From UBA7332 sp051648105 (lineage in GTDB: Bacteria > Bacteroidota > Bacteroidia > Bacteroidales > UBA7332), in assembly GCA_051648105.1 (NCBI GenBank), contig JBOFEN010000076.1:1-39626 (forward strand): a stretch of DNA of 39,626 nucleotides, in the 5' to 3' direction. A program made the translations under genes and the position numbers. This document shows, one piece after another, positions 17,818 to 26,993 of the stretch. The notes under the pieces are model-generated. The model saw only the letters and a list, made by a program, of their open reading frames with translations, had not been told where the DNA came from and did not search any database. Each line of letters opens with the position of its first letter. The first letter of the stretch is position 1.

Positions 17818-17849
17818 CAAATATAGGGGCTCTAAACTTATTCTCCAAA
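17818..17849 (-). promoter_or_regulatory. Promoter of the candidate small RNA
   Basis: TTTG (17846-17849), a 20-bp spacer and TATATTTG (17818-17825) on the minus strand match the Bacteroidota promoter form exactly. Confidence 0.75.
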
Positions 17850-18036
17850 TAAACAAGAGGCAAAGATGTGCTATTTAGCATAGTTTAGATGTTGTAACAG
17901 CTTTGTAATAACATTATATCAATCCACCACCCCTAATACAAAGCTATTAAAAACATATAAATGTAGGATATTTATTAGTAAAGCACTAACTTCGTCGCAC
18001 ATATATATATAAGTAAAACATATACAATAAATAGAT

Positions 18037-19083
18037 ATGAAGACAATACGTACAATCCTATTACTAACCCTTTCACTACAGTTACTCTTTACTAGCTGTG
18101 CTAAAAGGGGAGGTTCTTTTTTACCAACAGCCTCAGGAGCACCTTTTGAATTACTTGTAGTAGTCAACAAAGAGATGTGGAAACGCAATGCTGGTGAAGC
18201 AATACGAGATGTACTAGAGTCGGATGTACCAGGACTACCACAGTCAGAGCCGAATTTCAAACTCTCTGTAGTCGACCCAACTCACTTCGACAACCTTTTA
18301 CGCCCAGTTCGTAATGTCTTAATCGTTGAAGTTTCAGATATCTACTCGAAAGGATCTACCTCATATGCTAGGGATGTATACTCTGCAGATCAGGTAATAA
18401 TGACAGTTAAAGCAGGTAACGAACAACAGCTTGCTGAGTATCTACGCGAGAACCAATCAAATATTGTTCGTTTCTTCGTAAACTCAGAACTAAACCGCAA
18501 CATAAACTTCTTCTCTAAGAAGTTTAACACTGCACTACTAAATGGTGTGCGCGAAAACTTCTACCAAGCAGAAGTAAAAGCTCCAGGCGATCTTAAAAAT
18601 GAGAAGATAGGCAAAGACTTTATTTGGGTTACAAACGATGCCGCAAAAGGAAGAATGGACCTAGTTATATACTCGGTTCCTTATCACAACATTAATGATT
18701 TCTCTGAGGAAAGACTTATAGCTGTTCGCGATTCTGTAATGAAAGAAAACATCAAAGGGTCTAAAGAGAGCATGTATATGCAAACCGAAGTAAAATATGC
18801 TCCAGTTCTTTGTGACACTATTGGTGTTAACGGTAAATTCACTGTGAGACTACGCGGGCTTTGGCAAATGCAAGGCGACATGATGGGCGGTCCATTTGTT
18901 TCACATACACGCCTAGATGAGAAAAACCAACGAATTGTAACCATCGAAGGATTTGTTTTTGCCCCTGAGATGCCAAAACGCAACCTACTTAGAAGAGTAG
19001 AAGCTATGCTATACACACTTCGCTTTAGTGATGAGATCAACAGCAATCTAGAGTTAAACATCTCCTCATCAGAGAGCAAATAG
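18037..19083 (+). CDS. DUF4837 family lipoprotein
   Basis: A 348-residue protein of DUF4837, a Bacteroidota-specific family. A signal peptide ends in a lipobox LFTSC with Cys21 as the lipidation site, so it should be anchored in the inner or outer membrane. The mature part begins with GAPFELLVVVNKEMW, typical of the family, and has no catalytic motif I recognise. It is followed after 43 bp by pdxA on the same strand, with the shared terminator after pdxA, so the two are probably co-transcribed. Function is unknown. Confidence 0.85.
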   Translation: MKTIRTILLLTLSLQLLFTSCAKRGGSFLPTASGAPFELLVVVNKEMWKRNAGEAIRDVLESDVPGLPQSEPNFKLSVVDPTHFDNLLRPVRNVLIVEVSDIYSKGSTSYARDVYSADQVIMTVKAGNEQQLAEYLRENQSNIVRFFVNSELNRNINFFSKKFNTALLNGVRENFYQAEVKAPGDLKNEKIGKDFIWVTNDAAKGRMDLVIYSVPYHNINDFSEERLIAVRDSVMKENIKGSKESMYMQTEVKYAPVLCDTIGVNGKFTVRLRGLWQMQGDMMGGPFVSHTRLDEKNQRIVTIEGFVFAPEMPKRNLLRRVEAMLYTLRFSDEINSNLELNISSSESK

Positions 19084-19126
19084 ATAAACAACGAGCTTAG
19101 AACTCCCTTTAACAAAAGATATAGAG

Positions 19127-20239
19127 ATGCAAGAAGAAGATAAAAAAATCAGGGTAGCAATTACCCACGGAGATATAAATGGGATCGGATATGAAGTGAT
19201 CCTAAAGACATTTGCTGAACCTAGAATGATAGAGCTTTGCACTCCTGTGCTATACGGATCATCAAAGGTGATGGCCTACCATCGCAAAAACCTCGATCTA
19301 CCACAGGTCAACTACACTAGTATAAACAGTGCCGAGGAGCTAAACCCAAACTGCTTAAATCTAATCAACTGTACAGACGAGGATATTAAAGTAGAGATTG
19401 GACAATCAACACAAGCTGCTGGCGAGGCTGCACTAAGTGCTCTAGAGATGGCTACAGCAGACATGAGAGCTGGACTTATTGACATCCTAGTTACAGCTCC
19501 TATAAACAAAGAGAACATTCAGTCTGAGAAATTCGACTTCCCTGGACACACAGAGTACCTGCACAGCAAATTCCCTCACGGGAACAATGTTTTGATGATA
19601 CTAGTTGCAGACAATCTACGTGTAGCTGTTGCAACAGGACATACTCCTATTGCAAACGTATCTGCTCAACTAAACAAAACTGAGTTATTCAATAAAATCA
19701 AACTCCTTAACAATACACTAGCTAAGGATTTCGACATTCAGCGCCCTAGAATAGCACTTTTAGGACTAAACCCACATGCTGGAGACGGCGGAGTTATTGG
19801 TCAAGAGGAGATCGACACAATAATCCCTGCAATCAATATGGCGAAAGATGCAGGTATACTATGCTACGGACCATTTGCTGCTGACGGCTTCTTTGGAGCT
19901 GGAACCTACACAGAATTTGACGCCACACTTGCAATGTATCACGACCAAGGACTAATCCCATTCAAGACATTGGCAATGGAGAGAGGTGTCAACTACACTG
20001 CAGGTCTACAAATAGTAAGAACATCACCAGACCACGGTACTGGATTCGATATTGCAGGCAAAGGAGTAGCCTCAGAAGTATCTATGCGCGAGGCCATTTA
20101 CCTTGCCATTGATGCATATCGCAACAGACAAAGATTCCTCGAAGCAAACGAAAACCCACTTCGTAAGCAATATTACAGCCGTGAGACTGATGCTGATCTT
20201 CGTCGTGAGCTTGCAAAAGAGGAAGAGGATCCAATTTGA
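19127..20239 (+). CDS. pdxA: 4-hydroxythreonine-4-phosphate dehydrogenase
   Basis: A 370-residue NAD-dependent dehydrogenase of the DXP-dependent vitamin B6 pathway. It oxidises 4-phosphohydroxy-L-threonine, giving after decarboxylation the amine that PdxJ condenses with deoxyxylulose phosphate. Family motifs are the N-terminal THGDINGIGYEV, the substrate loop APINKENI, the metal-site motif PGHTEYL, LGLNPHAGDGG, and YHDQGLIPFK with a metal-binding Asp. The C-terminus has about 30 extra charged residues beyond the core. It follows the DUF4837 gene in a two-gene unit and has a strong terminator 40 bp downstream. Confidence 0.95.
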   Translation: MQEEDKKIRVAITHGDINGIGYEVILKTFAEPRMIELCTPVLYGSSKVMAYHRKNLDLPQVNYTSINSAEELNPNCLNLINCTDEDIKVEIGQSTQAAGEAALSALEMATADMRAGLIDILVTAPINKENIQSEKFDFPGHTEYLHSKFPHGNNVLMILVADNLRVAVATGHTPIANVSAQLNKTELFNKIKLLNNTLAKDFDIQRPRIALLGLNPHAGDGGVIGQEEIDTIIPAINMAKDAGILCYGPFAADGFFGAGTYTEFDATLAMYHDQGLIPFKTLAMERGVNYTAGLQIVRTSPDHGTGFDIAGKGVASEVSMREAIYLAIDAYRNRQRFLEANENPLRKQYYSRETDADLRRELAKEEEDPI

Positions 20240-20278
20240 TGATATAAATAACATTATAGATAATGCTGCAATAAAGCA

Positions 20279-20319
20279 ATAAGAGGGATGCACTAATTTT
20301 ATAGTGTATCCCTCTTATT
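20279..20319 (+). terminator. Terminator of pdxA
   Basis: A 16-bp stem with one G-U pair (20279-20294 with 20303-20318) and an 8-nt loop is followed by a short AT-rich tail. Confidence 0.75.
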
Positions 20320-20436
20320 ATACACTCAACACTTAATATCACATACAGAAACCTATTGCAACATCTTTTAAAATCAACCTGTTATATATCATAATTTTAG
20401 TCATCCTTTTGTAATAATGTGTAGCCAAATTAATCT

Positions 20437-20444
20437 TAACTTTG
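20437..20444 (+). promoter_or_regulatory. -7 element of the secreted T9SS-like protein
   Basis: TAACTTTG matches TAnnTTTG. A TTTG at 20408-20411 lies 25 bp upstream, longer than usual. The element overlaps the ATG of the longest reading frame at 20442, which argues for the later start at 20487. Confidence 0.55.
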
Positions 20445-20486
20445 CCGAACTATAAAAAACAGATTACTAATTCAAAACAAAAAAGT

Positions 20487-22148
20487 ATGAGAAACTTTAC
20501 ACAATCACTTAGAGCTCTTGCTCTTATTGCTACTGTCCTCCTCGCTTCTGCTTCTGCTTTCGCGCAGACAGTAGTGTTTGAGGAGTCTTTTGAGAAGTTT
20601 GACAATGGGAAAGCTCAAGGAACGGCAGATAGCGCAGATAAAGCTGCTGAGCTTGACGATTTCACTTCTATTCCTGGTTGGAAAGGGACGGGAGTATACA
20701 AAGCAGGTGCAGGATGTGTCAAAATGGGAACTGGTAGCGCACTTGGATGGATTGAAACACCTATTATTGACCTATCATCAAACTCTGGTGAGTTCACTAT
20801 CACATTTGAAGCTATGGCTTGGACTAAAGATGCCACTGAGCTTAATCTGATAATAGATGGTAATACATACATAGTTTCACCTTTAAATAATACTGACGAG
20901 TACATTTTAAATACGTTCTCGGTTGATGTCAAGGTTTCTACAAACTCTACTATTAAATTCGAAGCTAAGCAAAAATCTAGTAGTAGATTCTTTTTGAGAA
21001 ACCTTAAAGTAACAGAAACTAGCGAAGTAACTACCCCAACCCTAACAGCTCCATCATCAGTAGCCTTTGGCACACTAGAAGTTAGTGAGGAGTCAACAAA
21101 AGAGGTCTCTATTTCAGCTGCAAATTTGACTGGCGATTTGACAGTAGCTATTGCAGGCGAAGGATTCTCTACAGAGGTAGCAACAATCACAAAAGAGGTA
21201 GCTGAAGCAGGTACTACAGTTGCTGTGAATTTTGTTGGTGCGGAAACTAAAGATTACACTGGAACATTGACTATCTCAGGTGGTGGTGTTGAGGAGAAAG
21301 TAATCACTCTTTCTGCTGAAGTAGCTAAACTAACAGCTGCTACTATTGCAGAGCTTAGAACATTCGAAGCTGACAACTCTACAGTTTACACTCTATCTGG
21401 CGAAGCATTGATCACTTTCATCAATGGTCGCAACAAATTCATCGAAGACGAAACAGCTGCTATCTTGCTGTTTGACTATTCAAGCGGCGCAATCCTACCA
21501 GCTGAGACACACGTTGCAGGTGCAAAAGTTAGCTCAATCCAAGGTAAATTGACTTACTACTATGGTCTTTTGGAGTTCATCCCAACAGCTGCAGGCGAAG
21601 TAGTTTCTACTGGCAATGCAATTCCTGAGGCAGTTGTAGCAACAGTTGCTGAGATTGCTGCAAACTACAATAGCTACGAAGCTCGTCTTGTAAAGATCGA
21701 AGCTTGTGAGCTGGAGCAAAAAACTATTGGCTCTGGTGCTGAAGGAAATGCAGCACTTACTCAAGGTGAAGACGAGATGCAACTTCGCAACCAATTTGGA
21801 CAATTGACTGACTTTGTTACTCCAAATGCTCCAGTTGATGTTATTGGATACATTGGTATCAACACAAACAACGACGGGGTTACAAACAGACAAATCTGGC
21901 CACGTTCTACAGCTGATATCATGGTTGCAACATCAAACCCATCAGTTGAAAACAACTACTCTGTATACGGAACACAAGGAAACATCGTTGTAAACAGCGA
22001 AGTTAGCGAAGTAGTTTCTGTTTTCAATATCACTGGTCAGTTGGTTGAATCTGCAGTAGTAACTGAAGGAACAACTATGTTGCCACTTTCAAAAGGACTA
22101 TACATAGTACGTGTAGGTGCAAGCGCTACAAAAGTTACAGTAGAGTAA
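20487..22148 (+). CDS. Secreted multidomain protein with T9SS-like C-terminal domain
   Basis: About 553 residues. The N-terminus (MRNFTQSLRALALIATVLLASASAFA, then Q) is a clear signal peptide. Next comes a beta-sandwich-like region with an FEESFEKF start, seen in choice-of-anchor or carbohydrate-binding domains (about 30-180). A BACON/Ig-like region follows (about 185-280), then a domain beginning ATIAELRTF that resembles OB-fold repeats of Bacteroidota surface proteins (about 285-470). The last 70 residues (FNITGQLVES..GLYIVRVG..KVTVE) look like a type A T9SS sorting domain, implying export across the outer membrane. The start at 20442 is rejected because the -7 box overlaps it. No catalytic motif is seen; binding or adhesion is the likeliest role. 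Confidence 0.8.
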   Translation: MRNFTQSLRALALIATVLLASASAFAQTVVFEESFEKFDNGKAQGTADSADKAAELDDFTSIPGWKGTGVYKAGAGCVKMGTGSALGWIETPIIDLSSNSGEFTITFEAMAWTKDATELNLIIDGNTYIVSPLNNTDEYILNTFSVDVKVSTNSTIKFEAKQKSSSRFFLRNLKVTETSEVTTPTLTAPSSVAFGTLEVSEESTKEVSISAANLTGDLTVAIAGEGFSTEVATITKEVAEAGTTVAVNFVGAETKDYTGTLTISGGGVEEKVITLSAEVAKLTAATIAELRTFEADNSTVYTLSGEALITFINGRNKFIEDETAAILLFDYSSGAILPAETHVAGAKVSSIQGKLTYYYGLLEFIPTAAGEVVSTGNAIPEAVVATVAEIAANYNSYEARLVKIEACELEQKTIGSGAEGNAALTQGEDEMQLRNQFGQLTDFVTPNAPVDVIGYIGINTNNDGVTNRQIWPRSTADIMVATSNPSVENNYSVYGTQGNIVVNSEVSEVVSVFNITGQLVESAVVTEGTTMLPLSKGLYIVRVGASATKVTVE

Positions 22149-22175
22149 TGAGTAGAGTTCACACTTGAACAAAAT

Positions 22176-22225
22176 AAAAGAAGAAGCGCGAGTGTCTAGG
22201 GATTGACACTCGCGCTTCTTCTTTT
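22176..22225 (+). terminator. Strong terminator of the secreted protein gene
   Basis: A perfect 21-bp stem (22176-22196 with 22205-22225), GC-rich in the middle, with an 8-nt loop and a closing T run, lies 27 bp after the stop codon. Confidence 0.9.
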
Positions 22226-22302
22226 CAAACCTAAAATAATACCTGTGTGTAATAACTAATACCTGTTTTATCTAATTCATCTTTTGCGACATATAAATAG
22301 GG

Positions 22303-22707
22303 TTACTTGATCATCTTTTCACCCATCTTCTTCATTCCAGCTTTTCCAGAGTTTTTAGCCTTTTTAGCTTCATTCTCTAAGTACTTAGTATACTGCTCTG
22401 GAGTAAGAATATCTTTCATCTTGCTGAGGTTTTCGTCTTTCATCTTACTCATGTCAGACCTCATCTCCTCTTTATTAGCTTGAGCCTTTTCTTTCATATC
22501 CTTAGCTTGGGTATCTCTCTCTTCCCAAACTTTCATCAATTTAGTCTCTTGATCTTTGGTCAGATTAAGCTCCTCTTTAAGTTGCTTCATCCTCTCCTCC
22601 TTATTCATCTTTTCAGGACGACCTGTACGATCCTCTACTCTTGCTTCTGCAAACAATGTGCCACACATTAACATGACTGCCATCAAACCTACTGTACTAC
22701 GTTTCAT
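22303..22707 (-). CDS. Spy/CpxP-like periplasmic protein
   Basis: A 134-residue protein with a signal peptide (cleavage likely near LFAEA, about residue 20) and a mature part made almost entirely of charged helices. Two LT-x-x-Q-like motifs occur: LTKDQETKL and LTPEQYTKYL. This is the pattern of Spy/CpxP/LTXXQ proteins, chaperone or envelope-stress sensor proteins of the periplasm; the Bacteroidota relatives include DUF4890. It is a single gene between the terminators of its neighbours. The resemblance is in motif spacing and composition, so a chaperone role is inference. Confidence 0.75.
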   Translation of the reverse strand: MKRSTVGLMAVMLMCGTLFAEARVEDRTGRPEKMNKEERMKQLKEELNLTKDQETKLMKVWEERDTQAKDMKEKAQANKEEMRSDMSKMKDENLSKMKDILTPEQYTKYLENEAKKAKNSGKAGMKKMGEKMIK

Positions 22708-22859
22708 ATTGTCAAAATCTTTTTGTTGTGAAATATATTATGTTTTAAAAGCTGTTGCAACTCGAACTTTATATTACTAAGACACTCGAAAAGATAAAAG
22801 GTTTAGATTGACCGGATAAAAAAACAAAATATTTTCCTGTCTCATATTAGGTAATATAG

Positions 22860-22905
22860 AAAGGGTGACAACTAGACACTCTTTTATGCCTAATTGTCAC
22901 CCTTT
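22860..22905 (-). terminator. Terminator of the RelA-like gene
   Basis: A 12-bp perfect stem (22860-22871 with 22894-22905) lies 10 bp after the stop codon and is followed by TTTCTATATT on the minus strand. Confidence 0.75.
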
Positions 22906-22914
22906 TATAGTTCA

Positions 22915-25137
22915 TCACACACCCCTTGTCACATCCTTTACCCCTTTGATAGTTTTAATCTTTTTCATTAACCCCTCAAGAGTAGATGTATCATCAAGCA
23001 TCACCGTAAGTTGACCCTCAAATAGTCCAGCATGTGTATCCAGAGATATTGATCTCAATGATATATTGCGCTCCTTAGTGATTATTGAGGTAATATTGCT
23101 AACAATTCCTATGTCATCCTGACCAATCACACGAAGAGTAATCGGATACTGAGCACCCACCTTGCCAGTCCATCTAGCCTTTACGATCCTATAACCAAAT
23201 CGGCTATGCATCTCCTTGGCATTAGGACAACTCTCTCGATGAATCTTGATCCCACCATTAATAGATACAAATCCAAAGACATCGTCACCATATATTGGAT
23301 TACAACACTTAGCGAGGTGGTAGTCAATCCCCTTCAAGTCTTGATCAATAACCAAAACATCATCCTTAGAACCATGATCGTCTGCAATAGGTTTCGGCTG
23401 ATAATAACCATCAGTTGTCCTGATCTCAGGTACCGGAGCACCCTCCTTCTCCCTTCGCTCAAGTTCTAGATAAAGCTCTATCACCTGGTTGACCTCTAAT
23501 CTCTCAGCAGCAATCTCAGCATAAAATGAGGTAACAGTCTTGAATCCCCTCTTTTTGATCAACCTCATCAAGGTTGCCTCATCAGGTTCAATCTTCCTAT
23601 TCTTCATTCTCCTCATAAGAGACTCCTTGCCAAACTCAGCCTGCTTGTTCTCCTCCTCTTGTAGCGACTGCTTGATCTTGATCCTAGCCCTAGAGGTCTT
23701 CACAAAAGTTAGCCAATCCCTTTTAGGAGTCTGCTGTGCTGAGGAGAGAATCTCAACCTGATCTCCACTATTTAGTTGGTGCTTTATAGTCACATTGCGG
23801 TTGCCAATCTTACCTCCCACACACCTACAACCAAGGTTTGTATGTATGTCAAAAGCAAAATCAAGTACCGTAGCCCCCTTTGGCAGCTTATGTAGGTCAC
23901 CCTTGGGTGTGAATACGAATATCTCATTATCCACAATCTCAGGCTTAAGCTCCTGCATCACATCCATCGGAGTAGTACTATCACTCTCCAATACCTCACG
24001 CATACTATTGAGCCACTCATCAATGCCCCTTTCAGACTTACCACCTTTATATTTCCAGTGAGCTGCTAGTCCCCGCTCGGCAATCTCATCCATCCTTTTC
24101 GAACGTATCTGCACCTCAACCCATCTTCCACCCGGACCAAGAACAGTAGTATGCAGCGATTCATATCCATTACTCTTAGGAATAGATATCCAATCCTTCA
24201 TACGCTTTGGGTTGGGCTGGTACATGTCTGTGACAATAGAGTAGACATTCCAACATACAGATTTCTCCTGTTCTATTGGCACATCCACAATAATCCGAAT
24301 GGCAAATAAGTCATATATCTTCTCAAACTCAATCTGCTGTTTGCGCAGTTTGTTCAAGATAGAATGAATAGATTTTGTACGGCCCTTTATATCGAAGGTG
24401 ATATTTGTTTGAGCCACTTTCTCCTTTATAGGTGCAATAAAAGTCTCAATGAAAGCATCACGACTAACCTTAGTCTCCGAAAGCTTCTTGGCAATTTCGC
24501 CATAGACCTCCCTCTGAGTATACTTCAATACCAAGTCCTCCATCTCAGACTTGATACGATAAAGACCCAACCTGTGAGATAGTGGCACATATAAATATGA
24601 AGCCTCAGAGATTACTACATTACGCAAAGACTCATCCTCACAATAACGCATAACACTCCTAAGCATATAGAGTCTATCTGCAATCATTATCAACACAACG
24701 CGGATATCCTCCGAAAAGGTTAGAAGCAGTTTGCTAAAATTCTCCGAATGTATTGCTGGATTCTTGTCATAAAGAGAGTTGATCTTCAAAAGACCCTTCA
24801 TTATTGGAGCAAGATCACAATCAAGGGCAAGGTTCAGCTGCTCGATTGTAATAAACTTATGCTTGACTGGATTAAAAAACAGAAGCGAAAGCGTCGACCT
24901 CCTCTTGAGCGATAATTCATTGACCATAATAAGGCAAGTGCCCATTATTCTTGTCAACACATTTATTCCGTTCCTAGTACGTTTATAACACCCGGCCTCG
25001 ATAGCCTGTGTAACTAACTCTCGCAAACGAACCCTCTCCCCATATGAGATAGCCTCAGAAAGTAGTTTGGCTAACTCCTTATATTGCCTCAAGAATAGCT
25101 CTCGCTCCTCCTGAGTAAAGTAACTCAATTGATTCAT
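22915..25137 (-). CDS. relA: RelA/SpoT-family (p)ppGpp synthetase with degenerate HD domain
   Basis: About 740 residues of long RelA/SpoT homolog. The order is N-terminal HD-like domain, synthetase, TGS (about 400-460: IFVFTPKGDLHKLPKGATVLDFAFDIH), a middle region with CCNPIYGDDV, and a C-terminal ACT domain. In the first domain the hydrolase HDxxED metal motif is absent; the equivalent region reads SLLFFNPVKHK, although ADRLYMLR is kept. The synthetase region is intact, with GRTKSIHSI, RMKDWISIPKSNGYESLHT and EVQIRSKRMDEIAERGLAAHWKYK. It probably makes but does not degrade ppGpp. The longest frame starts at 25167, but a -7 box (TATATTTG, 25172-25165) overlaps it, so I use Met at 25137. The symbol rests on the missing hydrolase motif. 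Confidence 0.88.
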   Translation of the reverse strand: MNQLSYFTQEERELFLRQYKELAKLLSEAISYGERVRLRELVTQAIEAGCYKRTRNGINVLTRIMGTCLIMVNELSLKRRSTLSLLFFNPVKHKFITIEQLNLALDCDLAPIMKGLLKINSLYDKNPAIHSENFSKLLLTFSEDIRVVLIMIADRLYMLRSVMRYCEDESLRNVVISEASYLYVPLSHRLGLYRIKSEMEDLVLKYTQREVYGEIAKKLSETKVSRDAFIETFIAPIKEKVAQTNITFDIKGRTKSIHSILNKLRKQQIEFEKIYDLFAIRIIVDVPIEQEKSVCWNVYSIVTDMYQPNPKRMKDWISIPKSNGYESLHTTVLGPGGRWVEVQIRSKRMDEIAERGLAAHWKYKGGKSERGIDEWLNSMREVLESDSTTPMDVMQELKPEIVDNEIFVFTPKGDLHKLPKGATVLDFAFDIHTNLGCRCVGGKIGNRNVTIKHQLNSGDQVEILSSAQQTPKRDWLTFVKTSRARIKIKQSLQEEENKQAEFGKESLMRRMKNRKIEPDEATLMRLIKKRGFKTVTSFYAEIAAERLEVNQVIELYLELERREKEGAPVPEIRTTDGYYQPKPIADDHGSKDDVLVIDQDLKGIDYHLAKCCNPIYGDDVFGFVSINGGIKIHRESCPNAKEMHSRFGYRIVKARWTGKVGAQYPITLRVIGQDDIGIVSNITSIITKERNISLRSISLDTHAGLFEGQLTVMLDDTSTLEGLMKKIKTIKGVKDVTRGV

Positions 25138-25214
25138 AATTGTACTACTGAACTGTTTTCGTCCCAAATATACTTTTTTTATGTCGTTTAAGTTGTTTGA
25201 CTAGTTACTTTTTG

Positions 25215-25222
25215 TATTTTTG
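25215..25222 (+). promoter_or_regulatory. Probable -7 element of the DUF4301 gene
   Basis: TATTTTTG matches TAnnTTTG and lies 41 bp before the start codon. The upstream TTTG at 25196-25199 is only 15 bp away, so the -33 element is uncertain. Confidence 0.45.
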
Positions 25223-25263
25223 GAATGAATATATAAATCCGACAAAATAATTAAATCAAGGCT

Positions 25264-26781
25264 ATGTTAACTAAAGCAGATATTGACTTACTAGCATTGA
25301 AAGGAATATCTAAAGAGCAGCTTGAACTGCAACTTGAATACTTCCGCAATGGCTTTCCTTATCTTGAGATAAAAGAGGCTGCAACACCAAAGTGTGGAAT
25401 CGTGCAGATCGATGATCAAAACCAGAATGGGTATATAGATAGCTGGTCTAGTTACTTATCTAAAAACCCTTCGATAGTTAAGTTTGTCCCTGCCTCGGGT
25501 GCCGCTACTCGTATGTTCAAGAACCTTTATGAGTTTCTTGACACACCAAACGATGTTGCCTCAACCCCATTTGAACGCACATTCTTCGATAACATAGAGC
25601 GTTTTGCCTTTTTCAACTCTCTCAATAACTGTTGCATTCGAATGAGCGGCAAGGGAGCCAAAGAGCTTATTTCATCTGGGCAGTCTCATGAAGTGGTTCG
25701 ACTCATACTATGCAGTGAGGGATTAAACTACGGTTCTCTACCAAAAGGACTACTAGAATTCCACAAGTATATAGATGCAAGCCGCACTCCAGTAGAGGAG
25801 CATCTTGTTGAGGGTGCTATGTATGCAGCAAACTCAGAGCGTAATGTCTCAATACATTTTACTGTCTCTGCAGAGCACAGAGTACTTTTTCAACAACTTG
25901 TTGACAACTCTCTTGAGAGATATAATAAAGAGTTCAACGCTAATTTCAACGTATCTTACTCCGAGCAGAAGAGCTCTACAGACACTGTAGCTGTTGATCT
26001 TAACAACGAACCATTCAGAGAGAACGGCAAACTACTGTTCCGTCCTGCTGGACACGGTGCTTTGATTGAGAACCTAAACGAGATAGAGGCAGATGTCATA
26101 TTCGTAAAGAACATTGACAACGTGGTGCCAGACAGCCGCAAAGAGGTAATCACCCGATACAAACAGGTTATCGCTGGACTTCTTGTCGAAGTTCAGACCA
26201 AGATATTCGCTTATCTAAACAAACTTGACTCTGGTGTCTATAGCCGTAGTGAGCTTAATGAGATGGTTAATTTCTTAGAGACTACCCTAACGACACACAT
26301 GGATGAGCTTTACGACTTAGATGATAAAGAACTTGCCTCATACCTACATCGCAAACTAAACCGACCTATCAGAGTATGTGGTATGGTGCGTAATGTTGGC
26401 GAGCCTGGAGGAGGACCATTTATCACCTTCAACAGAGACGGCAGCTCTTCTCTTCAGATTCTTGAGAGTTCACAGATTGATCTAGACAATACAAACAGTA
26501 AAGAGATCTTTGAGAGCTCAACTCACTTCAACCCAGTTGACCTAGTTTGTGCAGTCAAGAGCTACAAAGGCGAAGCCTTCGATCTAACTAAGTTTGTTGA
26601 TCCATATAGCGGCTTCATCTCTTACAAATCAAAGAGTGGACGCGACTTGAAGGCCTTGGAGCTTCCAGGACTTTGGAATGGGGCTATGTCTGATTGGAAT
26701 AGCATCTTCGTTGAGGTTCCTATCGAAACATTCAACCCTGTAAAAACAGTAAACGACCTATTGAGACCAGAACATCAATAG
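25264..26781 (+). CDS. DUF4301 family protein
   Basis: A 505-residue protein of DUF4301, found mainly in Bacteroidota. Near residue 78 it has VPASGAATRMFKNLYEFL, which resembles the nucleotide-binding loop of sugar nucleotidyltransferases, so an NTP-transfer or nucleotide-binding activity is plausible but unproven. Other conserved-looking stretches are FRPAGHGALIENLNE, IFVKNIDNVVPD and RVCGMVRNVGEPGGGPF. No signal peptide or membrane helix is seen. It is divergent from the RelA-like gene and ends in a strong terminator, so it is a single-gene unit. Confidence 0.85.
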   Translation: MLTKADIDLLALKGISKEQLELQLEYFRNGFPYLEIKEAATPKCGIVQIDDQNQNGYIDSWSSYLSKNPSIVKFVPASGAATRMFKNLYEFLDTPNDVASTPFERTFFDNIERFAFFNSLNNCCIRMSGKGAKELISSGQSHEVVRLILCSEGLNYGSLPKGLLEFHKYIDASRTPVEEHLVEGAMYAANSERNVSIHFTVSAEHRVLFQQLVDNSLERYNKEFNANFNVSYSEQKSSTDTVAVDLNNEPFRENGKLLFRPAGHGALIENLNEIEADVIFVKNIDNVVPDSRKEVITRYKQVIAGLLVEVQTKIFAYLNKLDSGVYSRSELNEMVNFLETTLTTHMDELYDLDDKELASYLHRKLNRPIRVCGMVRNVGEPGGGPFITFNRDGSSSLQILESSQIDLDNTNSKEIFESSTHFNPVDLVCAVKSYKGEAFDLTKFVDPYSGFISYKSKSGRDLKALELPGLWNGAMSDWNSIFVEVPIETFNPVKTVNDLLRPEHQ

Positions 26782-26805
26782 ACAAGATAACTCATCTAGG
26801 ATATT

Positions 26806-26857
26806 AGAGAGTGGTATGACTTCCTTAAACTGAAGTGATACCACTCTCTTTTTTTAT
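26806..26857 (+). terminator. Terminator of the DUF4301 gene
   Basis: A 12-bp perfect stem (AGAGAGTGGTAT at 26806-26817, partner at 26838-26849), with an inner TTC/GAA pairing in the loop, is followed by an uninterrupted run of T. Confidence 0.9.
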
Positions 26858-26993
26858 AATTATTGTAACAATTCAACCCTAAGCAGTCGGGTTTGAAACA
26901 ATAAAACCTCTCAACTTAAACTACCCTTCTATAGACCCAAACGCGACCATCTAAACAATTAAATTACAGTAACTTACATCAACATTTTGAACA

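Noticed and set aside
17803..17826. Short plus-strand peptide frame (MKKPIQI) in the small-RNA region
   Set aside because: No plus-strand promoter precedes it; the promoter and terminator signals are all on the minus strand.
20442..20486. Fifteen-codon N-terminal extension of the secreted protein
   Set aside because: The -7 promoter element TAACTTTG overlaps that ATG, and the later Met gives a standard signal peptide.
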